A DNA stretch of 64,000 bases from Diprion similis (Eukaryota; Arthropoda; Insecta; Hymenoptera; Diprionidae): the NCBI RefSeq assembly GCF_021155765.1, contig NC_060118.1, positions 4,402,001-4,466,000 on the forward strand, written 5' to 3'. This document shows, in pieces, positions 24,178-34,800 of the stretch; position 1 is the stretch's first letter, and each line of letters begins with the position of its first letter. The notes beneath the pieces were generated by a model. It was not told the origin of the DNA and searched no databases. It saw only the letters and a list, made by a program, of their open reading frames with translations. The translations under genes and the position numbers were made by a program.

Positions 24178-27100
24178 ATGAGGATTGCTGTAGAAGGTTG
24201 TGCTCATGGAGAACTGGAAATCATATACGACACAATTCTACAATTGGAAAAAATTGATGGTAAAAAGATAGATTTATTGATTTGTTGTGGAGATTTTCAA
24301 TCAACGAGAAATTTAAACGATCTGCATTGCATGGCCGTACCAGACAAGTACAAAGACATGTGTACATTTTACAAGTATGTATACAATAACAATATATCTA
24401 TACAAACTTACTTATTTTTTTCCATCGCAAATGCAAGACAATCGATTCGATAGACGGTATGACAATAATTTCATACAATCATTCGATTCAATGCCTACAA
24501 TCCCAAAAATCTTTTATTTAATCTTTCCCTTCTTTTTGTCTTAAGTTATAATTGGATAGTAAAACGAATTTTGGTATATATTCTAAGAGGAATCCAAGAT
24601 CGGTATCATGCCCAAGTTGTATCAAAGGAGATTAGTTTTAATTTTGTTAAAATTAATTGATTGTTTGAAAACCCAATTGTTCCAAACCATTCTGCAATTG
24701 GAAAATAGTGATCCTTTTTCAATGTTTTGTCACATTAACGGTGTCAACTTTGGTTTGTGATATCTGATATAAAGATACAATTAAAATTTTAAGCAGAATT
24801 TGGTCCGTCTCAAGTTTGTATTATTTTTAAAATGGTAAAAAGCTGGAAGAAACATATACCAATAATAATAATCTTCCAAATAACTTTTTCAGCTGTAGCA
24901 AACAAATTCTCTTCGATTGAAATATTGAAAAAACTATAAGGTTTCAGCCTTCACAGTGGCTTCATGTTACTAATCAATCAGAACATCCAGAGTTACATTT
25001 TTGCTTTCAATAATAAACCCTATAATTACCGATTGTTATTATTTTGTATATAAATATTCTGTTGCAGATATTATTCTGGGGAAAAAATTGCTCCAATACT
25101 GACGATATTTATAGGTGGTAATCATGAGGCTTCAAATTACCTTCAAGAATTACCTTATGGGGGTTGGGTCGCTACTAACATTTATTACCTGGGATACGCA
25201 GGCGTAATAAATGTAGCAGGAATAAGGATAGCTGGAATTTCAGGAATATACAAAAGCCATAATTGGATGCAGGGTCATTATGAAAAGCCTCCGTACACAG
25301 ACAAAACTCTAAGAAGTGTTTATCATACCCGGAATTTAGAAATATTTAGAATAAAACAGGTGATCTTAACGTAGTTGAACTACAATTTTCCAGGAAGTAC
25401 TAAGTTTATTCAGTGTGACAAAGGATTAAACTGACAATTTTTTCCCTTAGATTAGCAGCCATATCGATATATTTTTATCCCATGATTGGCCCAGTGGAAT
25501 AACAAAATATGGCAATGAAGCGGTATTGCTAAGAAAGAAGCCGTATTTTAGGTAAGGAAAATGGTACAGGTGTTCGTATTAGGTAATTAAAGGCTCCATG
25601 CTTACTAAAAATATTCAATTCGGAACGTGAATAATTAAAAAGATACTGCCATTCTTGGAAAATTTATTTTATTTTGAAAAAAGACACTCCCATCCATCAT
25701 TTGGAAATTTTGCCATAATTTGTTTTATAAAAAGTTGAAATTAAGTGTGGAGCCCCTTTCGTGAGACTTATGTTTTATTAACAGCATCACATGTTTTAGT
25801 TGTCCATGCACCTCATTTCTTGAAACTCTAATTGATCACTGGTGATTGCATCAGAATAATTCCTAGACCGTTTTTGTACAATCCTGGGACCTTATTTAGA
25901 ATTCTTTGAACTATGTTGATTTAATAATCGTATCCTGAATGAATAACTCACGTATAACGTTTTTGACACGTTTTCCTCTTAAACTCTAAAATCATTGATT
26001 TCCGATGAATTAATCCCCATAATCATGGAATAGTTGTACTGTTGTAATGAAAAACGCGATTTCTTGCAGAGAAGATATTGCAAATGACGCACTAGGAAGT
26101 CAACCGTTCATGGACTTGCTGCAGCACCATTATCCGTCTTATTGGTTTGCTGCTCATCTACATTGTAAATTTGCTGCCATAGTTCCTGAAGAAAATGGCA
26201 AAAGAGTTACAAAATTTTTGGCACTCGACAAGTGTTTACCAAAACGAAAGTTTCTTCAGGTTTTAGAAATTAAACACGATGATAGTTTACCGTTGAAAAT
26301 TTCATACGATTTGGAATGGTTGACAATATTATTTCTTACCAATCACTTATTGAGCGTTAGACATGGACTACATTACATGCCAGGTCCTGCTGGAAATGGG
26401 AGATGGATTTATACACCATCCACCGCAGAAAAAGAAAATGTTTTGAAGAAATTTAATCACGATTTAGAAGTTCCTGATAATTTTAAATGCACTGTACCAT
26501 CTTATAGACCAGAATCCCCTGATTCGCGGACTAAAAAGTCAGTTAAACTTCAAATAAACCCCCAAACAACAGAGTTCTGTAACCTGTTGGGGATTGATGA
26601 TCCAGTAGTTTTATTACAAATGGTGGATGCAGGCCGTACAGAATCAAAATCTGATGATGAGTCAAGTACTGATATATCAAATATGAGGCACGAATCTAGA
26701 GACGTGTCTCAAACATCTATAGAAGAAGACTCCGAAAAATTTTCCCTTAGTGAAGACAATGATGCGGAAGGAATGATTGAATTTGAGGCATCATTTACAG
26801 TTCCATCGCCATCAAAAAATTTAGACTTGCCTAGTGAACAAGAAGAGAGTGCTGCAGTAAACGTCACCACAGAAGATGAATTACAGATTCCTAATATGGG
26901 TTCGTTATCATAGACATTTTTAATCAAGTTACTTTATTGATTACTGTAAAATATCCTCTGTACTAATCCATCCATTATTTGGATAGCTTCAAGATCCTAC
27001 AATTTAAATCACACCAAAACTCCACAATGCATGGGGTTTTAAAAAATTCTAAACCAAAGACCGTAATCCCCTCTAATCCTCGAATAATTTATTTACATGA

Positions 27101-29525
27101 TAGTCAAGTCATCGTTGAACACGAATTTTTTCATGGATGGCTTTGGAATAGCAATATTTATTAACATCACCTACCGCGGCGAACTTTTTTTTCTAAATTC
27201 TGATGTTAAATTGTTAAAGTGACTAATAAAAAACTACATTATTTAGTATTTTCAGGTATGGAAGTACCAATTTTCTCGTAATAAGACTCAAATTTGAAAG
27301 TAGTGGAAAACAACTATTTTTAATTTTTTTTAGAAAACTACACAAAATTCAGTATTAAAATATTCTAATTTTTTAATCATCTCCAGAGTTCAGGCCTACA
27401 AAGGTTCATAACTCGCGCTTGACATAAATTACCCGTAAATTGGCAAGCAATTTTGAATAATTTTTTAACAACAGGGCTTTATAAATTTTCATCTTAATTG
27501 TATTCCCCAATTGTTCGATTTTAGTAATATATGTTTACGATTATACGTTTTATTTCATACTTGGAATTGGCCAGTCTCGTAGGTTTTCGCCCTCAATTTG
27601 TAAAAATTCAAAAACTTGCTGGATTTTAGTACTATTTCTCAGGGTAGTGACGGAACGGGAAAACCGGATATATTTAGAGAATTTCGTCAATCGGGAGAAG
27701 TCAAGGAATTACGTTCTCCCACCAGGAAATATGTTATTTTTTACCAGTTTTTGTCTCAATTATTCAGAAGCTTTACCTGTACTTCATAAATTCAACGGAA
27801 CTTGCTTTTGTAACTACCTAATATTATTCAATTTAAATTCCTCCCCCCTGTCATTGGTAGTAAAAACCGCTAAACATTGCGTAAGTTCGGAGGCAACAAT
27901 TCAGGAAATACTCAAATTTCTGCCGGAAAAGTCCAGGGAATCTTATTCCAGCAAAATTGTCACTACCCTGTTGCAGCTTATTCTGACCCCAAACTTTTAT
28001 TTCTATGTTCATACAAATGCAAAAATGCAATAAGGGGTAGAGGAAAGCTAACAGCTTGTACAGGATACATCCAGTTGATATTAAAAAATGTGGAATGCAA
28101 TCAAAAGTTCAGTAGTACAAAATAACATTCTACATAAACAACCCTTGCTACCTTAACACGCTGCTCTCACTGTAGGAAAAAATAATTTCAAATCGACGAG
28201 AACCACATTACTGCTGCACAGGAATTAAATGCTGTATATGAGGCATTATCCACCAACTCGACCATTTTTTTTTCATTCTCCCGAATCTGTTCCGCAATTG
28301 GTTATATAGTAGTACTACTTAAAGGTACTCTGTGTGAATTTTATCAGATTTTTGAATTTACTAATTTTGATAATGGTTTTTTTTTTAAACCCATATATAA
28401 TGGAAAATTGAAGTCGGGCAAAAAAAATTTTAACAAAAAACATTATTCAATGCAATATATGATATATTCTTGATGGCTTCGAAAAGGCTATTTTTAGAAA
28501 AGAAAAATAGAAATTTTTTTTCTCTATCAATGCAAAACCTTTGGTTTTGTTATAAATTTTATAGGGTATTTGGCAGTGCATTAGGAAGATATAAAAAATA
28601 TTTTACCTAGAAAAGTTGATTAAAGTACATCTGAGTTCCTCTTTTCCATGTACTATTGAATGCGATATATGTTATATTTTTGATGGCATCAATATATTAC
28701 ATAATGCACCAATAACCTTAACGCACCTTTCTTGTTAAAATATTTTTACTACTTGGCAAGAATGTCGAGTTCCACGATGCCAATTTTTGTATACGTTCCC
28801 AATACATTGCCTAATACCCTCTACAATTTACAACCAAATCAAAGGTGTCGCATTGAGAGAAAAAAAAAATTTCCATTTTTTTTTCATTGAAGCAGAAGAA
28901 TAGCCTTTTTGAATCCATAAAACAAATAACACATATTCCATTAAATAGTAAATGGAAAAACATAACTTTTTTATGTTAAAATTTTTTGCCCAACTTCAAT
29001 TTTCCATGATATACCGGTTAAAAAAAAAAACCTTCCAAAACAAGTGAATTCAAAAATTTGAAAAACTTTACAGAGAGTACCTTTAAGTAGTACTACTATA
29101 TAACCAATTATGGAACAGATCCAAGAGGTTAAGAAAAAAGTAAATGAGTTGGTGGAGAACAATTCATATATGCTTTCCAATTCTAGGTTTTCATTTCCAA
29201 TTCGCGCCATTTTCAGCAAGAAATGGAATAAAAATAATGAAATAATTTGCAAACAGTCAATTGTCTTTGGTGCATGCATATACCTGAATATTTCTTTTCG
29301 AATTTTCAATTTTAACACAAATTTCAAGTCTTTTTTATTTCAACCCTCTCGTCCCAAAAGAAATAATTTCGATAATTTTGCTAATTCCTCAGGCTTGAAG
29401 CTTGTCGAAAACTGAACCTTATTTATAATTTTTTGTTTACAGATGGTAATGACTCTGTGCAAATGGAACCTAATTGTAAAAAATTCAAAAGACGAAATTA
29501 CTCTATATATTCTTCAACTTTGTAA
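24178..29525 (+). CDS. DBR1: DBR1, RNA lariat debranching enzyme (5 exons)
   Basis: Plus-strand exons 24178-24374, 25068-25359, 25451-25551, 26070-26899 and 29443-29525; frame continuous, 500 aa. DBR1 is a nuclear metallophosphoesterase that hydrolyses the 2'-5' branch of excised intron lariats. The N-terminal catalytic domain (about 1-235) is complete: C8 and H10, CCGDFQ with D39, GGNHE with N84, LSHDWP with H174, and AHLH with H226 and H228. These are the metal-ligand positions of the family. The region after it ([18 protein letters not shown], then [10 protein letters not shown]) matches the DBR1 C-terminal domain, followed by an acidic Ser-rich tail. The last exon gives [15 protein letters not shown], like the basic tail of other DBR1 proteins. 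The exon 4 donor is weak (GGTTCG); reading through it stops after 477 aa at 26913. An AATAAA lies 37 nt after the exon 5 stop. The last intron contains an 0.88 kb foldback element. Confidence 0.93.
26070..26913 (+). CDS. DBR1: DBR1 exon 4, read-through form
   Basis: If the weak donor at 26900 is not used, translation continues five codons past it and stops at TAG 26911-26913. The result is a 477 aa DBR1 ending IPNMGSLS, without the basic KKFKRRN tail. The catalytic residues are unaffected. A possible hexamer (aataaa within gactaataaaaaac) occurs near 27222. Confidence 0.45.
26914..28255 (+). other. DBR1 intron 4, 5' part, or alternative 3'UTR
   Basis: AT-rich sequence before the foldback element. 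The ORFs at 26979-27164, 27647-28033 and 27877-28125 have no recognisable domain and lie inside the inferred intron. Confidence 0.4.
28258..29142. mobile_element. Foldback element in DBR1 intron 4 (0.88 kb)
   Basis: Near-symmetrical palindrome centred at about 28700. Left phrases ggttatatagtagtactact, tttaaaggtactctgt and tggaaaattgaagtcgggca are matched on the right by agtagtactactatataacc, acagagagtacctttaa and tgcccaacttcaattttcca. The inner arms also match (caaaacctttggttttgtta with ttacaaccaaatcaaaggtg). It has no transposase. In the DBR1 pre-mRNA it would fold into a long hairpin. Confidence 0.75.
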
Positions 29526-29561
29526 GTACTACACACGTACAATTTGTAATTTGAATATTTG

Positions 29562-29567
29562 AATAAA
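29562..29567 (+). terminator. DBR1 polyadenylation signal
   Basis: AATAAA 37 nt downstream of the exon 5 stop codon, supporting exon 5 as the true terminal exon. Confidence 0.65.
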
Positions 29568-29599
29568 TTCGTTTTTACCTATGTAACGGCTTAAGGGTC

Positions 29600-30010
29600 G
29601 TTTATTCCTGAGCGATAAGGAATAAAGTACAACTAGGTTCAACTTTACTTTTGCGCTTAGAAGCAACCAGAAAGTCAAGCAGTAGGGTTGAATAAATACG
29701 TGGTAATATTAGAATATAAGTTTGATATTTATTAATTGGTTTGAAAGGTGGAGAAAAAGCAAAGAAATGCAAAGGTAAATGAGAAATGTAGGTCCAGAGG
29801 TAAAGATGAAGTGACTTGGGATGAGGAGAACGAAGCTTGAGTGCAGAAACCATAATCAGGGTTTTGGGAATGAGAGGAAATAGTTAGGTGTGTACTCTAC
29901 ATACTAGAGATTTTTTAATCTAATAAAATGAAAAGGCTTCTAGATAAGACGGACGAGGAATAAATTGCGAGTGCAAAGTGGAACTGAGCACGTTACACCA
30001 ACTTGTATTC
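29600..30010 (-). repeat. Dispersed repeat, family Q, copy 1
   Basis: The minus strand reads cactttgcactcgcaattta, then attcccaaaaccctgatta, ctgcactcaagcttcgttct and catcccaagtcactt. The plus strand at 42250-42560 gives the same order with about one difference every few bases. It has no TIRs and no long ORF, and is a nonautonomous repeat of unknown type. Confidence 0.6.
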
Positions 30011-30279
30011 CAAGGAGCAGCGAAGTAAAAGCGCGAGCCTCAGGTTTGATACAAAAAAAACGTCCGTTGATCACGTTTGTTATCACCATTTAATTTTCTA
30101 ATAGTCAGATATCAATTGTGTCTACTCTAATCGTAAGTCTGAGAAAGAACGACTCTTAGGTGACACATTATGCAACATGTATATCTTACCAGATGTAATC
30201 GGCATTTGTGTTGTGAAACAGACATTTAAAGTTAGCTATCTCAGAGTTCAGTTTTACAGATTCGACCAGAAACTTAATT

Positions 30280-30804
30280 TCAATTCCAGTCAGACCCGTT
30301 TGTCACCAATTTGTGAAAAGTGTTGTTGAATTTGTTTTCACTGAGAAAATCCATGATGTTGGCACATGCACTGAACTGAAGTCTCAAACAGGTGTTGGAA
30401 ATAGTATGTCGTGTTACAGGTGCGGAAAGTAGGCGATTTCCTACTAGTGTAAAGTTGGCAGTGTTCGCCGCAAAGGTGAGTGAGGTGAGTTGGCGGTATG
30501 AGCCGAAGGAGAGAGCTCCAATTGCACGAGTACTAGTGTGAACGCAGCACGAATACCAGATGTTGCAATTTTGTTCGTGAGATGGCAAATTGCAACTCCA
30601 ATTGCCTGTCTGTAAGTGCCAAGGTGGCTTGTTTCCACATTTAGACCAGGTATATGATACAATACCAGTTAACCGGTCAACTCTACACGGTACATTCTTG
30701 TGAAACATAATAGGTACATTGAGTTTGCGATGCAAGAAAAACGTATTTTGAAGAATTTTATGGACCGAATAGAATTTTTCATTTTCAAAAAAATTACGGT
30801 GCAC
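30280..30804 (-). CDS. Unrecognised 174-codon ORF
   Basis: Continuous frame from ATG 30804 to 30280, in a block with more GC than its surroundings. It is rich in Asn, Thr, Cys and Ser, with no motif I know, no signal peptide and no convincing helix pattern. It lies between the DBR1 and IWS1 3' ends. The plus strand of the block has repeat-like phrases (gtgagtgaggtgagt), so this may be a repeat rather than a gene. Confidence 0.2.
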   Translation of the reverse strand: MHRNFFENEKFYSVHKILQNTFFLHRKLNVPIMFHKNVPCRVDRLTGIVSYTWSKCGNKPPWHLQTGNWSCNLPSHEQNCNIWYSCCVHTSTRAIGALSFGSYRQLTSLTFAANTANFTLVGNRLLSAPVTRHTISNTCLRLQFSACANIMDFLSENKFNNTFHKLVTNGSDWN

Positions 30805-31726
30805 AGAGTTCAGTTCAAAGGCGGCTGCATTACTCGATTTAACTACAAGTTGAAATAGCAGATTATCAACTCGTAAAATTAAAGAGAAGGTAAATTATGC
30901 AACTCACTTCGAGGGCTCTGTTGGTGAAAATTTTAAATGATGGACTTTCAATACTTGATGATTTCTTCAATCTTCTGACGATGTCATTCTCCTCAAGGAT
31001 CAATTTTTCGAAATACTTTAGAGACTAAGACGATAAATCGAAAACACTTGACGTTTTTTTCCGGCAGAGAAAATAGGATTTGAATGGAGGTAGATGGTGT
31101 GAAAGAATGAAAATTAGCATTATTTTTTGGTTTTCTGACCAATGTAATGTAATTACATGGCGTTTATACATCATAAAACGAAATTTCGTTCAGTCCTGAA
31201 TCCACAGTTGCCAAGAATCTGAGAGCATATGGATCTGTAATACGATCTGTGAATACTGTCGAGTTTTCTACACTGTCTCGAAAGTATTTTTTCTTATTAT
31301 ATCTCGAAAATAATTATTCCGGATATGGTGACCAAACTACTTTTTCTTATTGTTCGCAATATGAAATTTCAGAAGCTGCTCCTCTTGAATGCTTGACTTT
31401 GGAAACATCATGAATTCGGAATATTTTCTTTTCAGAATCAACAAAATCAATTTTTCGTTCAATTGATTGCTTGGCTAAAGATCACTAGAAGATGAAATGT
31501 TTTCAAAACGATATTTAATCAATAATCCACCTTTAAATTACAATTTACCTATTACTACAAGACACTGGACATGCAGCAGAAAGTGATCACCACATCAGAA
31601 ATACATGCGGATTCGCGAAGATCAATGGCTAAAATGGTGCTCAATAAAAAAAATGACAAGACCAATGTTTGCAATTAGTTGTTAAGCATTCAAAATTATC
31701 TAGAATCTTAAGAACCTCAACTCAAT

Positions 31727-31732
31727 TTTAAT
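31727..31732 (-). terminator. Possible IWS1 polyadenylation signal (variant ATTAAA)
   Basis: ATTAAA on the minus strand about 155 nt after the IWS1 stop. I saw no canonical AATAAA closer on this strand. Confidence 0.3.
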
Positions 31733-31887
31733 GTTCACCCTGCAGCTTACACCCAAACAGAATAGACAAATTATATATCCTTATCATTATCCCGGTACTC
31801 CTCTTGAAATTGCTGATTATCTATCCTATGTTACATTCACAGTGTACTTTCCTTTTTTTCCATCAAAACAATTGCACATCTATGTTT

Positions 31888-34800
31888 TCATAGAGACATT
31901 TTCCGCCCCTCAATGGATATGTCGACAGCTCGGCGTGCTTTTTTAAGCCTTTTCCCATCTACGTAATTCTTCATATGTCGTTCGAAACGATTCATTTGTT
32001 TTTTGGAAGTCTGAAAGTAGGTAAGCAAAAAAATTAGAATGAATAACCGAAAAACTAAACATTACAGTACAAAACTTAGTTGAATAAGCAACACTACCAA
32101 TATAATAATTAAACAATTTTAACTTACTCGGGTAATATCAACGTCAGATTTCCAGTCTGGACGTACAACGTAGTCTTTGTTTGATGGTACAGGAACTCGT
32201 GCTCTGCCAACCCAACCAGGATCTCCAGGCCTCAAAGGTCTGTGCGGTAAAAATAGTGTTTGACAAAAATTGTGTCGTTCAGATAGAAAAAAAAATCGGT
32301 TAATCCCCAAAATTATGGATCTTGAATTGTAAATGCATGATATCACGCATGCTTTCACTAAATTTCGTGTGTCTATAACTATGAAACTCATCTATTAGAA
32401 ACGTTCATTAGAGTAAAACATTATTTTGATTCCAAACCCTAATTTCCAGTTTCATGTGTATGTTATCGTTTCATTGACACATATTAAAATTTTTACAGCT
32501 ACATTTTTACATTTTTTTTTAAATCACAGCAACAGTAGTGTATGATTTTTGATTGAAGAATGAATATAAAAGAAAATAGTCTCACTTAGCATCTCCTTTG
32601 AGGGCTTTATTGATGTCTTGAGATTTCTGTGAGGATTCGCCGTCATCGTTTTTACGCCTTTTTTGTGGCGTTTGCTCCATATCTCGTTGCAGTCTTTCCT
32701 CTCTGGACATTGCTTTGAAATCGGCAGAAAGATTGAAAATTGGACGCGCCCATTCGTTAATTAATTTCCCCGCACGCTCTTTGTTTTCCTTAGTTTCTCT
32801 CGGGTGTTTGTATAGGTACATCACAGCCTTTCCTATGCCAGAATGCTTCAATGAAGATTGATCTATCCTTGGAAACTGGAAATTCAATTATTCATCAGAT
32901 AATTCTATCGATACATGTCACACAACTTTAGTTTTTTCTTCCTAACAACGAATTCTGAATGTATTTAATAACAAGTTACTTTATGTCACAGGAGTCGATT
33001 ATTGGACATTAATACCTTCATTTTCGCCGTTACTTTCGAGAAAATTATCTTTGATTGAATACCAAATCAAGGTGTGCCCAGTAATTACAAAAATTGATAA
33101 TTTTAGAATTTTGCTCATTTTGAACGATTATTTTACGATATTTAGACATGCATAAATGATGCAGATTCGTGCTCATAATCGTTCTAAATGGCAGGTTTTT
33201 AAGCATCTCAATCACTCAACACATTACTCATCTGTCCAACACATACGAACTACTTAGATGAATAATGTTCAAAGTGAAACAAAATTTTGATCCATCTTAA
33301 ATTGTTCACCGATTTTTAGGATATTTTACGTCATACTAGTTACAAATAAAGTCTGAAATATGTGTCAAGAGCATGTTTTTTCTAATCAAGTATGAAAATA
33401 TTTTTACGAAGTCTGGTTGAGCATCATTTACTTTCATGCCTCACTTAATGTTTTGTTACCATGTAGAATTGTTATTGCAGACGTCCGTTGTTTCCATGAC
33501 AATTCTGATTAACTTTTACTGCTGCAGTTTGTCATTGTTAGGAACTTCTGTTTCTTGTTGTTCATTTTTTCGCTGTAGTTTTGTTATTGAAAGAGATACA
33601 ATTTTGATGCAGAAAAAATTTGATTGGGCAGTTTGAATTTTTAGGTATGATTGCGAAAGGGAGTGCCTAGTAGATACGTCAAAGTGAATGTCAGTTGGCA
33701 AAAATATTATCTTATACATTTAGGGAAGGAAGCAGGCGGTTCTTGTCGAGCGCCGTTGTTTGCAGAATGAGTTGTGAGTTGAAGGTGCCAAAGGCCTCCA
33801 AACATTTTCCAACATTTATTTGTGTATGCGAGAGACTTTTATCTTGGATTCTAGAAGAACAACTTGACCAATTTCAATGGACTTTTGAATAAGAAGATGC
33901 AGAATCAAGTCATCAGTGCAGGTGATCCTGGGAACTTTTGCAGCTTATACTACGTTTGCTGATGAGATCAGAATTTTTTTGTATAATTGGGGAATTAAAT
34001 TCTCCAACTTGAGATTGGTTACTTGTAAAACAAGCCTTATACATGACCTTGCAAAACAACGCTTAAACCTGATAGAAGAGGTCAAATGCGGTCAACATGT
34101 TTTATTATTTTCAAAAATTCTACTCTTCAAGAAGCACATAAGTCTCGAAAAACAAAAAACTAGTATTAAACAAATAGAAATGAAGGCTTCTCGATATGAT
34201 TAATTGTTCTAAAGAACGATCTTTCTGAAGAATAATTCACATTTAATCAACACAGTGAAATTTATGTTATTTGCCATGAGATTTAACTTAGATCGTTACT
34301 ACGGATTTTTTAACATCTCTTGAAATGAGGAGGTGGAAGACATAGGCCACTGAGTATTGATACTGCAAAAGATAATCCGTGCATTCGATGGGTACCTAAT
34401 GTACTAATTTTCAATTTTTCGATTAACCTTTTTTTTTGCTGTCGAAATGATTTTTCATGACACGGACTCATTTGAGACTCACTGTCTTTATACAACTTTT
34501 GTTCATATGGGACAGGAGGATTTTTCAAACCATCAAATGCTTTTTCACCATGTTCAACCTTTGATATCAAGCTCAAAATCAGTTTTGCCGGGTCATGTAT
34601 TGGGATTATCTTCACACTCTGTGCACCGTTTATTCAGATAACATTAAAACATCAAAGCTTTAAAAATTTATTTTCTTATTCCGATAAAAAAAAAACATGA
34701 CAGTGTCTCGCGACGATGACACATCAAATTTCCTTTTCCATACAAAAATATTCATGATTTCCTGGGCACGTTTTAAATACTCTTGTTGAACAAACTCGCT

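Larger units (their letters stand above)
29568..31720. other. Intergenic between DBR1 and IWS1 (convergent 3' ends)
   Basis: Contains one dispersed repeat (29600-30010) and a GC-richer block (30280-30800) with a 174-codon minus-strand ORF, listed separately. I recognise nothing else. Confidence 0.4.

Noticed and set aside
27647-28125. 128- and 82-codon plus ORFs after DBR1 exon 4
   Set aside because: They lie within the inferred last DBR1 intron, in different frames, with no recognisable motif.
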